A stretch of 57,970 bases of DNA from JAYELX01 sp964544065 (lineage in GTDB: Bacteria; Chloroflexota; Anaerolineae; Anaerolineales; UBA11858), in assembly GCA_964544065.1 (NCBI GenBank), contig CAZJBA010000001.1:1-57970 (forward strand), written 5' to 3'. Below, piece by piece: positions 35,912 to 43,481 of the stretch. The notes under the pieces were generated by a model. The model saw only the letters and a program-made list of their open reading frames with translations, made no database searches and was not told the origin of the DNA. How positions within the stretch are numbered: position 1 is the stretch's first letter; each line of letters starts with the position of its first letter. The position numbers and the translations under genes are program-made.

Positions 35912-36610
35912 TTAATGCTTATCCCGATACGGCATAGTGTACCCCAAGCCTTGCCGCGTCACAATATAACGGGGGTTCTTGGGATCATCCTCCAGCTTCT
36001 GACGCAATCGCGAAATACTCACCCAAAGGATTTCTTTGTCGTTCCGGTATCCTTGTCCCCACACATTCGTCAACAACTCTTCGGAACTCATGACTCGGCC
36101 TATATTGCGCACAAATTGCAAAAATAGCCGGTATTCGGTTGCCGATAATTGGATTTCATCGCCACCGAGTAACACCTTGGCGCGAGCATAATCAACGCGC
36201 AGATCACCATAGGTGAATACCGACTCTTGGAAAGAGCTTTCGGTAATCTGTGCCCGGCGTAACACCGCCCGTACGCGGGCCAACAATTCTGTGGCAGCAT
36301 AGGGCTTGACGATATAGTCATCTGCGCCTACGTCTAGACCGTGAACGCGATCATCTTCCGCACCTCTTGCTGTGACCATAATAATGGGAACGTTGGAAAA
36401 TTCTCGAATGCGTTCACAAACTTCAAAGCCATCCAAACCTGGCATCATTACATCCAACAAGACAAGATCAGGACGACTGTGGCCCACAAGGTCAAGCGCC
36501 TGTTGCCCATTTGAAGCTGTTAGCACTTGATACCCTGCGCTGACGAGATTCGCCTCCATCAAACGAACATAACGGGATTCATCGTCTACAACTAAAATGG
36601 TGGTACTCAT
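35912..36610 (-). CDS. OmpR/PhoB-family response regulator
   Basis: Two-domain regulator of 232 residues. The receiver domain has acidic residues Asp9/Asp10, the phospho-acceptor Asp53 in LVLLDVMMPG, and Lys in IVKPYAATELLARV. The winged-helix DNA-binding domain (about 135-228) ends in RYIVTRQGLGYTM. It lies 32 bp downstream of two sensor kinase genes and is their evident phosphotransfer target. Confidence 0.95.
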   Translation of the reverse strand: MSTTILVVDDESRYVRLMEANLVSAGYQVLTASNGQQALDLVGHSRPDLVLLDVMMPGLDGFEVCERIREFSNVPIIMVTARGAEDDRVHGLDVGADDYIVKPYAATELLARVRAVLRRAQITESSFQESVFTYGDLRVDYARAKVLLGGDEIQLSATEYRLFLQFVRNIGRVMSSEELLTNVWGQGYRNDKEILWVSISRLRQKLEDDPKNPRYIVTRQGLGYTMPYRDKH

Positions 36611-36642
36611 AGTAACCTCTCCTCAAAATCTATGGCGAGCGT

Positions 36643-37869
36643 TTAATGTCTGGTGGGTAAATAAATATGAAACGTCGCTCCCTCTCCAGGGGTAGATTCA
36701 GCATAAATTTTACCATCATGAGCTTGAACGATCTCTCGGCAAATAAATAAACCCAAACCTGTACCCTGAGCCACATCGCGATGCTGTGGTAATCGATATA
36801 AACGTTTAAAAATGTCATCTAAATGCTGCTCTTGAATACCTGGTCCCGTATCATGAACACTTACGTGGGCCCACTCTTGTTCCCATTCCAAAGAAACAGT
36901 AACGATTGACCCTGGCGCATATTTGGCAGCATTGGTAATCAAATTACTCATCACTTGAACAAAACGAGCCGGGTCACCCCAGATGGTACGATCAAAGTTT
37001 TCAATTTCCATTCGCAACTCAATGTCAAAGTCACCAGCTTGCATCCGCTGAACAAAATCTCGTAAGACCCTGGCTAAATGGATCTCTTGAAAGTTCATCG
37101 GCAACGAACCTGCCTGCAAACGAGAAGAATCCAATAAATTATCCGTGATTTCCGTCAGACGATCGGTTTCTTCGTCAATGATGGTCAGAAATTCACGGCG
37201 GGTTTCCCGGTCCCAATCGACATCGTCGCGCAGGAGCGAAGTAGCATATCCTTTGATAAATCCCAAAGGAGAGCGTAAATCATGAGAGACGGTCGAAACA
37301 AATTGTTCTTGCAAGCGATTGAAACGTCTTTCAGCTTCTAAATCTGCCACTCGCTCAACCAAACGCTGGCGGGTGAGAAGCTGCGCAACGTGTTCCGTAA
37401 TCAAACTAGCCAATTTGATTTGCTCGTCGGTATACTTTGGTCCCCCAAACCGAATAAAGACCAACGCCCCGACGATTTCCTCATCGTGATACAGGGGCAG
37501 GCCCAAAAAATAGCGTAAATCTAATCGGTCGATGACTTGTCCGTCTCGTTCAGGGCCAGCCACTTCTCGACGGACCGTGGTTTCCTTTTTTTCGACAACC
37601 TCATGAGCGATGGTCTCCCCCCAAGCCATATCCGCCTCTGCGGATCGACCTCGGCCCACAGAGCGAGCATAAGTCGGTGCCAACTTTTCATCCTCGCGAA
37701 GTTCATAAAGGACAATATTATCAAAAATGAAGACAGGGCGAGCAAGTTTAACAATCTGTCGCAGGATGGTTTTAACATCTTGAGCCTGAACAATCGTCCG
37801 GCTAATCTCGTAGAGGGCCTTATAGGCTTGCGGTTGCAATTGCTCGAAATCTTGTTCTGGGGTGTCCAT
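36643..37869 (-). CDS. GAF sensor histidine kinase
   Basis: Cytoplasmic kinase of 408 residues: one GAF domain (about 15-165), a short helix, HisKA with the acceptor His in VSTVSHDLRSPL, and HATPase with QVMSNLITNAAKYAP and the G2 box GTGLGLFI. Its ATG overlaps the upstream kinase stop as TAATG, so the two kinases are translationally coupled. It can presumably feed the response regulator encoded just downstream. Confidence 0.94.
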   Translation of the reverse strand: MDTPEQDFEQLQPQAYKALYEISRTIVQAQDVKTILRQIVKLARPVFIFDNIVLYELREDEKLAPTYARSVGRGRSAEADMAWGETIAHEVVEKKETTVRREVAGPERDGQVIDRLDLRYFLGLPLYHDEEIVGALVFIRFGGPKYTDEQIKLASLITEHVAQLLTRQRLVERVADLEAERRFNRLQEQFVSTVSHDLRSPLGFIKGYATSLLRDDVDWDRETRREFLTIIDEETDRLTEITDNLLDSSRLQAGSLPMNFQEIHLARVLRDFVQRMQAGDFDIELRMEIENFDRTIWGDPARFVQVMSNLITNAAKYAPGSIVTVSLEWEQEWAHVSVHDTGPGIQEQHLDDIFKRLYRLPQHRDVAQGTGLGLFICREIVQAHDGKIYAESTPGEGATFHIYLPTRH

Positions 37870-39035
37870 TAAGCACCATTCTCATCGTCTGATGCAATCG
37901 GCAAAGAGAAAGCGAAATAGGAACCTTTCCCCTCTTCAGAACGCACGAGAATCTGAGAGCCATGTGCGTCCACGATTTGACGGACCATCGCCAGGCCTAA
38001 GCCTGTTCCGCCATGACGGCGCGTCGAGGAGCCGTCCAACTGGTGAAAAGGTTCAAATACCTCCGAGATGCGATCTTTAGCAATCCCAATGCCGGTGTCG
38101 ACAACGTATATTTTGACACTGCCGGTATGAACTTTTGCGCCGATATGCACACTACCTTCGGATGTAAACTTAATTGCATTCTCAATTAATTGGCTAAGAA
38201 CCCAGGATAGCTTCTGTTGATCCGCTTGAACGCGGGGCAGGTCTCGAGGGATATTCGTGAGACAACGAAGCCCTTTCTGCTTACATTTTAGCTCTCCCAT
38301 CGGCACAACTTCCAAGAAAACATCTAATAGGTTCACGCTTTCAAGCTGCACATCAAGACTGCCGCGTGAATAGCCTGAAAAGCGGATCAAATCTTCAATT
38401 AATTTTTCAAGCCGCTCCTCTGCCCCCTCCATTACGCCCAGAGCCTGTTCTTGTTCGGCTGTCAAAGGGCCTAACGCTTCTTCCGTCAACAAATCAAGAT
38501 AGCCTCTCAGATGGGTTAGCGGGGTGCGCAATTCGTGTGAAACATTGGCGATGAAATTCGACTTCAATTGACTTAACTCAGAAAGACGATTCAAAGCATC
38601 TTCCAACTCGATCGTTCGCTCTAAAACCCGCTCCTCTAGTTCTTCGTTGGCTTGTTTTAAAGCCGATTGAAGTTGAAGAATTTGCTCCGTAACGACTTGA
38701 TCAAGGGCCTCACGGGTAATAAGACCCAAATCAAGTAAAGCTTGACCGATCAATTTCGATTCCCCGTGCTTTCGCTTCTCCCGCTGATAAGAAAGAGTAC
38801 GCTGAAGTTCTTCGTCCGCCAACACGCCCTTCTCAATTAGATAATCTCCTAAACGAGGCACCAATACTTCCGGGGAAAGCTGACCCTGAAAATAATCGCC
38901 AGAAGGCATCATGAGCTCCTTTTCAGCAAGAATCGCCGCCAGAGCCAGATCCACGCCACAGTGCTCACAAATCGACGCTTTAGGATCAACAGGTTGGCTA
39001 CAACGAGGGCAAGAGATCAATTTTGTCATCATCAT
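37869..39035 (-). CDS. Sensor histidine kinase with zinc ribbon and MshEN (c-di-GMP) domain
   Basis: A 388-residue kinase with an unusual front end. Residues 9-26 form a zinc ribbon (CPRC ... CEHC). Residues 61-84 match the 24-residue MshEN motif at every conserved position (Arg61, Leu62, Gly63, Leu66, Ile67, Gly70, Val71, Leu72, Leu77, Leu81, Gln84). A second, near-complete copy follows at 95-118 (Gly97, Leu100, Gly104, Leu105, Leu111, Gln118). A coiled coil leads to HisKA (His167 in ANVSHELRTPL) and HATPase (G2 box GTGLGLAM). MshEN binds cyclic di-GMP in secretion ATPases; here it sits on a kinase instead. The start is one of three consecutive ATG codons ending at 39035. Confidence 0.9.
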   Translation of the reverse strand: MMMTKLISCPRCSQPVDPKASICEHCGVDLALAAILAEKELMMPSGDYFQGQLSPEVLVPRLGDYLIEKGVLADEELQRTLSYQREKRKHGESKLIGQALLDLGLITREALDQVVTEQILQLQSALKQANEELEERVLERTIELEDALNRLSELSQLKSNFIANVSHELRTPLTHLRGYLDLLTEEALGPLTAEQEQALGVMEGAEERLEKLIEDLIRFSGYSRGSLDVQLESVNLLDVFLEVVPMGELKCKQKGLRCLTNIPRDLPRVQADQQKLSWVLSQLIENAIKFTSEGSVHIGAKVHTGSVKIYVVDTGIGIAKDRISEVFEPFHQLDGSSTRRHGGTGLGLAMVRQIVDAHGSQILVRSEEGKGSYFAFSLPIASDDENGA

Positions 39036-39099
39036 CTTATATCCAACGAAAGGTATCTTCGTATTTTCTCAAATCAGGCCTCAACCCAGTATGGATATT

Positions 39100-39128
39100 A
39101 TCATATCCTTTCTTCCAACAAGTTGCAA
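39100..39128 (-). promoter_or_regulatory. Promoter of the two-kinase/regulator operon
   Basis: On the minus strand TTGCAA (39128-39123) and TATGAT (39105-39100) are separated by exactly 17 bp, and the first kinase starts at 39035. This promoter is back to back with the tRNA promoter at 39151-39179. Confidence 0.6.
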
Positions 39129-39150
39129 GTGCGAGGCAGCTTAAGACTCA

Positions 39151-39179
39151 TTGACGCTGATTTCTCCCTGACGTATAAT
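39151..39179 (+). promoter_or_regulatory. Promoter of tRNA-Leu and probably tig-clpP
   Basis: TTGACG at 39151-39156 and perfect TATAAT at 39174-39179 with a 17-bp spacer. The tRNA begins 13 bp downstream. No other promoter is evident before tig, so tRNA and tig-clpP may be one transcript. Confidence 0.8.
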
Positions 39180-39192
39180 TATTTTCCCTGCC

Positions 39193-39276
39193 GGGGAAGT
39201 GCTGGAATTGGCAGACAGGCTGGTCTTAGGAACCAGTGTTCTTGCGAACGTGTGGGTTCGAGCCCCACCTTCCCCA
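39193..39276 (+). tRNA. tRNA-Leu (anticodon TAG)
   Basis: Class II tRNA of 84 nt. The acceptor stem is GGGGAAG (39193-39199) with CTTCCCC (39269-39275) and discriminator A39276. The anticodon stem CTGGT/ACCAG encloses the loop CTTAGGA with anticodon TAG at 39227-39229. The T stem GTGGG/CCCAC encloses TTCGAGC, and a long variable arm (about 39236-39250) is present, as expected for Leu. The 3' CCA is not encoded (CTG follows). Confidence 0.96.
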
Positions 39277-39418
39277 CTGCCCAACGTTCCGGACGAGGGC
39301 GTCGAACTGACGCCCTTAAATTGTGCTTGTACACCTGGCCAGGGCACTTCATTCTTGCCAGGAAACGGGTTGGGCTTTTTACCCTCGCAACTAGTTTTGC
39401 AAAAAGGAAGAAATCATT

Positions 39419-40909
39419 TTGAACATCGAAAAGCAACCTCTCGAAAACCACCATATAAAATTGACCATTCGGGTAGAAGAATCGGATTGGGAAAAAGCCA
39501 AACGACTGACTGCCCGGCAACTATCCAAGCGGGTCAAGATTCCCGGGTTCCGGCCGGGGAAAGCACCCTACAACACCGTACTTAGACAAGTGGGGGAAGG
39601 CAACATCATCCAAAAAGCGCTCGAAGCCATCCTCGAGGATACTTACAAACAGGCGCTCGAAGAAGCAGAAATTGAACCTTATGGGCCCGGCGACTTGAAA
39701 CAGATCGAAGAATATGACCCGCCCGTGTTGGAATTTACCATCCCTCTGCAACCAGAAGTAGAACTTGGCGACTACCAAGCACTCGACATTGCCTATGAAC
39801 CACCGGGTGCCGACGAAGAAGAAATCGATGACATCATCACATCAATGCAACGCCAAAACGCCGTCAGCGAATCGGTCGATCGGCCTGCCGAAGGGGGCGA
39901 CATCGTCTACATGCGGGTCAGCGCAAAACGGGTCGGCGTAGAAGACGAAGAAGAAGCATCTGTCATCGACCAGCAATTCTCCTCGGCGCGACTGGGCCAA
40001 AAGGATAGCGCCACCGACCATCAATTCTTCCCGGGCTTCTCCGAGCATTTGGAAGGCATGGCGGCCGATGAGGAGAAAACGTTCACCTATACCTACCCAG
40101 ACGACCACGAAGACGAAGAGCTGCAAGGCGAAGAGGTTGAGTTTCAGATCGTGGTGACCAGCGTGCAGGGCTATACCCTCCCCGATTTGGATGACGAATT
40201 CGCTCAGATGGTCAGCGAATTCGACACCTATGCAGAAATGCGCGCAGACATCCAAGCGAAGCTGGAGGAGCAAGCGAAAGCCCAATACGATCTTGACTAT
40301 CAAGACCAAGTCATCGAGAAAGTCGTCGCGGGAAGCAAACTCACATATCCACCCCAAGTCGTCGAAAATGAAAGGGCTAAATTGATCGCCGGTATGGAGG
40401 TGAGGCTAGAGCATCAAGGCATAAGTAAAGATATTTACCTGCAACTACGCGGCCAGAGCGAAGAAGAGCTCGAAGAAGAAATGGATTCCACCGCGCTAAA
40501 AAACGCCCGACAAAACATGGTGTTACTCAAAATTGCAGAAACAGAAAATATCGAGCCTGATCAAGACGAACTAACCGAAACACTTGACTCCGCAATTGAA
40601 GTAGCTACCGAAGATATGACCCCTCAAGAAATTAGAGAGGCGCGAGAAAGTGGCGGATTAGCCTATTTTACAAACAGAGTCATAGAAAATGTAGTCATGG
40701 GAGAAACGATCGAATATCTGATCGCGATCGCAAAAGGAAAACCCGTCCCCAACCAGGAAGAACCAACCCGGTTGGAAGAGGATTCAGAGGCACCGGAACA
40801 AGAACCCGCTTCCAAAGAGGGACCAACCGACACCGTACCGGAAGCTGCTCCCTCTGATGAAAGCGATTCACCCCCCCAAGCAGTAAATCAAGAAAGTGAG
40901 GCAGCATGA
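39419..40909 (+). CDS. tig: Trigger factor
   Basis: Ribosome-bound chaperone with peptidyl-prolyl isomerase activity, 496 residues. The ribosome-docking signature is GFRPGKAP at 43-50. The FKBP-like domain follows (about 150-245, GGDIVYMRVSAKRVG ... GFSEHLEGMAADEEKTFTYTYPDDH), then the helical substrate-binding domain. The C-terminus carries an extra acidic, Pro/Glu-rich tail of about 50 residues, making it longer than the usual 430-450. The start is TTG 39419, with AAGGAAG just upstream. The stop overlaps clpP as ATGA. Confidence 0.95.
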   Translation: MNIEKQPLENHHIKLTIRVEESDWEKAKRLTARQLSKRVKIPGFRPGKAPYNTVLRQVGEGNIIQKALEAILEDTYKQALEEAEIEPYGPGDLKQIEEYDPPVLEFTIPLQPEVELGDYQALDIAYEPPGADEEEIDDIITSMQRQNAVSESVDRPAEGGDIVYMRVSAKRVGVEDEEEASVIDQQFSSARLGQKDSATDHQFFPGFSEHLEGMAADEEKTFTYTYPDDHEDEELQGEEVEFQIVVTSVQGYTLPDLDDEFAQMVSEFDTYAEMRADIQAKLEEQAKAQYDLDYQDQVIEKVVAGSKLTYPPQVVENERAKLIAGMEVRLEHQGISKDIYLQLRGQSEEELEEEMDSTALKNARQNMVLLKIAETENIEPDQDELTETLDSAIEVATEDMTPQEIREARESGGLAYFTNRVIENVVMGETIEYLIAIAKGKPVPNQEEPTRLEEDSEAPEQEPASKEGPTDTVPEAAPSDESDSPPQAVNQESEAA

Positions 40910-41502
40910 ACATCCCCCAATCTCTGATTCCCCGCGTGATTGAAAGTAGTGGCCGCGGCGAGCGCGTTTATGACATTTTCTCGCTGTTACTTAAAAACCG
41001 GATCGTCTTTGTGGGCACGCCCATCGACGATCAGATCGCCAACATTATCGTGGCCCAATTGTTATATCTCAACAAAGAAGATAGCGAAGCCCCCATCCAG
41101 ATGTACATCAATTCGCCGGGTGGCCAAGTCTACTCGGGGTTAGCCATTTATGACACCATGCAGATGGTCAGCAACCCGATCAGCACCGTTGCTGTGGGCG
41201 TAACCGCTTCGTTTGGTACGGTGCTTTTGGCCGCCGGAGCCGAGGGACAGCGTTACGCGCTGCCCCATGCAACCATCCACATGCACCAACCCGTGGGCGG
41301 GGCGCAAGGGCAAGCCACCGATATCGAAATCCAGGCGCAAGAGATTTTGCGACTGCGAGAACGTCTCAATGACATCCTCGCCCTTCATACCGGCCAGGAC
41401 GTAAAAAAAATCAAACAAGATACCGAGCGTGATTTTTGGATGAACGCCAAAGACGCCCAAGAATATGGCATCTTGGACGAAATTCTGGAAACGACAAAGT
41501 AG
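40906..41502 (+). CDS. clpP: ATP-dependent Clp protease proteolytic subunit
   Basis: Serine protease of 198 residues forming the tetradecameric core of ClpXP/ClpAP. The triad is Ser102 in GVTASFGTVLLAAG, His127 in TIHMHQPVGG and Asp176 in TERDFWM. The residues around Ser differ from the usual AASMGA (here TASFGT), which may alter the active-site pocket but leaves the triad intact. It is coupled to tig by a 4-base overlap, as in many bacteria, but clpX, the common third gene, is replaced by a terminator. Confidence 0.95.
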   Translation: MNIPQSLIPRVIESSGRGERVYDIFSLLLKNRIVFVGTPIDDQIANIIVAQLLYLNKEDSEAPIQMYINSPGGQVYSGLAIYDTMQMVSNPISTVAVGVTASFGTVLLAAGAEGQRYALPHATIHMHQPVGGAQGQATDIEIQAQEILRLRERLNDILALHTGQDVKKIKQDTERDFWMNAKDAQEYGILDEILETTK

Positions 41503-41531
41503 GAAACGCTAACTTTGAGCGAAAAGATCAC

Positions 41532-41573
41532 AAAAAAGCCGGACGGCACGAGGGTGCTTTCCGGCCTTTTTTT
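41532..41573 (+). terminator. Intrinsic terminator of tig-clpP
   Basis: Stem GCCGGA (41538-41543) with TCCGGC (41560-41565), extended by an inner GCAC/GTGC pairing, and followed by a run of seven T at 41567-41573. The preceding A run pairs with the T run, so it may also work in the opposite direction. Confidence 0.9.
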
Positions 41574-41614
41574 CTGAGCCCGGTTTGTAATTTGACAACG
41601 ACACATTCATAAAA

Positions 41615-42403
41615 ATGACAACATTTCAAAGCGATAAAATTCAAGCCCTGATTATCGATATGGACGGCGTCATCTGGCGAGGGGAGCAATTGATCCATCC
41701 GCTGCCGCCCATCCTTGCGGAGATCAACCGCCGGGGATGGCGCTTCATCATGGCGACCAACAACTCGACCCGCACACCCTCGGAATACATCGACCGCTTG
41801 CGCTGCTACCATGCCGAGGTCGAAGATTGGCAGGTGATCAACTCGTCCGAAGCCACCGCCTATGCCTTGCATGAGCAGCACCCTGACGGAGGCAGTGTGT
41901 ACGTGATTGGGGAACGCGGCTTGTTCGCAGCCCTGCAAAGCCAAGGTTTTCAGGTAGCTGAATCAGACGTCATCGCCGTGGTTGCGGGCATGGACTGGCA
42001 TCTCAACTATGAAAAGCTCAAGCAGGCCACCATGCTGATTCGCAACGGGGCCAAGTTTATCGGAACAAACCCTGACAAAACTTTTCCGACACCGCGGGGA
42101 TTAACGCCAGGAACCGGGTCGATCCTGGCCGCGCTGGAAGCAGCAACCGGTGTCGCCCCAATGATCGTCGGAAAACCCGAACCGGCCATGTATCAAGTCG
42201 CCATGGAGCGGCTGGGGACCAGCCCTGGTGAGACTCTCGTGGTCGGCGACCGTCTCGAAACCGATATCGCCGGCGGTCAACGAGCCGGATGCCCCACCGC
42301 GCTGGTGCTCTCCGGGGTGACAACCCAAGAAATGGCCGCAAATCGGCAACCCAAGCCCAATTTGATCGCCGACGACTTGAAGCATCTGCTTACTCTTTTG
42401 TAA
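41615..42403 (+). CDS. HAD hydrolase, NagD/PGP type
   Basis: Haloacid dehalogenase-superfamily phosphatase (subclass IIA) of 262 residues. Motif I is DMDGVIW with Asp15 and Asp17; motif II is ATNNSTRTPSEY; the later lysine is in the GKPEPAMY segment; motif IV is VVGDRLETDIAGG. Family members hydrolyse p-nitrophenyl phosphate, nucleotide monophosphates or 2-phosphoglycolate; the true substrate is not set by sequence. The gene lies 24 bp upstream of rlmN. Confidence 0.93.
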   Translation: MTTFQSDKIQALIIDMDGVIWRGEQLIHPLPPILAEINRRGWRFIMATNNSTRTPSEYIDRLRCYHAEVEDWQVINSSEATAYALHEQHPDGGSVYVIGERGLFAALQSQGFQVAESDVIAVVAGMDWHLNYEKLKQATMLIRNGAKFIGTNPDKTFPTPRGLTPGTGSILAALEAATGVAPMIVGKPEPAMYQVAMERLGTSPGETLVVGDRLETDIAGGQRAGCPTALVLSGVTTQEMAANRQPKPNLIADDLKHLLTLL

Positions 42404-42427
42404 TTTGATTTCCAGGAAAGCCAAAAC

Positions 42428-43480
42428 ATGACCCCAAAACCATTGATTTTCGATCTCCAATTCGAGAGGCTGGAAGCCATTCTAGAGTCATGGGGCCAGC
42501 CAAGCTATCGCGCCGACCAAATCTGGCAGGGCCTGTACCAAAGCCTGTGGGCCAAGCCGAATGATTTCAGCCCGCTGCCCAAAACGCTGCGAAAACGCCT
42601 GGCAGACCATTTCCAATTCAGCCATCTGGAGGTAGTGCGGCGGCGAGAATCGAGCGACGGCGAAACCCAAAAAACGCTTTTTCATCTGCCTGAGGGCCAT
42701 CCGGTTGAAACCGTGCATATGCGCTACCAAAGCCGAGAGACGCTGTGCATCTCCAGCCAGTCGGGCTGCGCGGTTGGCTGCACGTTTTGCGCCACCGGCC
42801 AAATGGGGCTGCGGCGCGACCTGAGCAGTGGCGAAATCGTGGAACAAGTCGTCCATTACGCCCGCAAAATCGCGGCCCGGGGAGAGCGGATCACCAATGT
42901 CGTGATCATGGGGATGGGGGAACCGTTTCTGAATTACGATGCCACCATGGCGGCGATTCGGCGGCTGAACCACCCGGAGGGCATGAATCTTGGAGCCCGG
43001 CGATTCACCATCTCGACGGTGGGGATTGTCCCAGGCATCCGGCGCTTTGCAAAAGAAGACTTGCAAGTCAACTTGGCCGTCTCGCTTCACGCTGCCGATG
43101 ATGCGTTGCGTTCGACCCTGATTCCGATCAATCGCAAATATCCTATCAAAGCGATTCTCAACGCCGTACGGGACTACGTTCGAGCCACAAACCGGCGGGT
43201 CACCTTTGAGTGGGCCCTGATCGACGGCCTCAATGACACGGTCGAACAAGCGCGGAAATTGGCATCCCTGCTCGGGGGCATGCTGGCACACGTCAATCTG
43301 ATTCCGCTGAATCCGACCCAGGAATATGAAGGGCAAGCATCACCGAGTGCGCGCACCGAGCGATTCAGGAGCATCTTGGCAGAAAGCGGCATTCCCAGCA
43401 CCATCCGGTTGCGGCGAGGGGTCGATATCCAGGCCGGTTGCGGGCAACTGGCTCAATACGAAATGGAATCCGGCCGTTAG
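42428..43480 (+). CDS. rlmN: 23S rRNA/tRNA adenine-C2 methyltransferase RlmN
   Basis: Radical SAM enzyme of 350 residues that methylates C2 of A2503 in 23S rRNA and A37 of some tRNAs. The cluster ligands are Cys114, Cys118 and Cys121 in GCAVGCTFCATG. The C-terminal IQAGCGQLA holds the catalytic Cys that is transiently methylated (Cys355 in E. coli numbering). MGMGEPFLNYD is also characteristic. The gene converges on the phosphorylase gene with only 1 bp between their ends. Confidence 0.97.
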   Translation: MTPKPLIFDLQFERLEAILESWGQPSYRADQIWQGLYQSLWAKPNDFSPLPKTLRKRLADHFQFSHLEVVRRRESSDGETQKTLFHLPEGHPVETVHMRYQSRETLCISSQSGCAVGCTFCATGQMGLRRDLSSGEIVEQVVHYARKIAARGERITNVVIMGMGEPFLNYDATMAAIRRLNHPEGMNLGARRFTISTVGIVPGIRRFAKEDLQVNLAVSLHAADDALRSTLIPINRKYPIKAILNAVRDYVRATNRRVTFEWALIDGLNDTVEQARKLASLLGGMLAHVNLIPLNPTQEYEGQASPSARTERFRSILAESGIPSTIRLRRGVDIQAGCGQLAQYEMESGR

Positions 43481-43481
43481 A

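Noticed and set aside
41592..41597. TTGACA box before the HAD gene
   Set aside because: No -10 hexamer at 16-18 bp; the ATG lies there instead.
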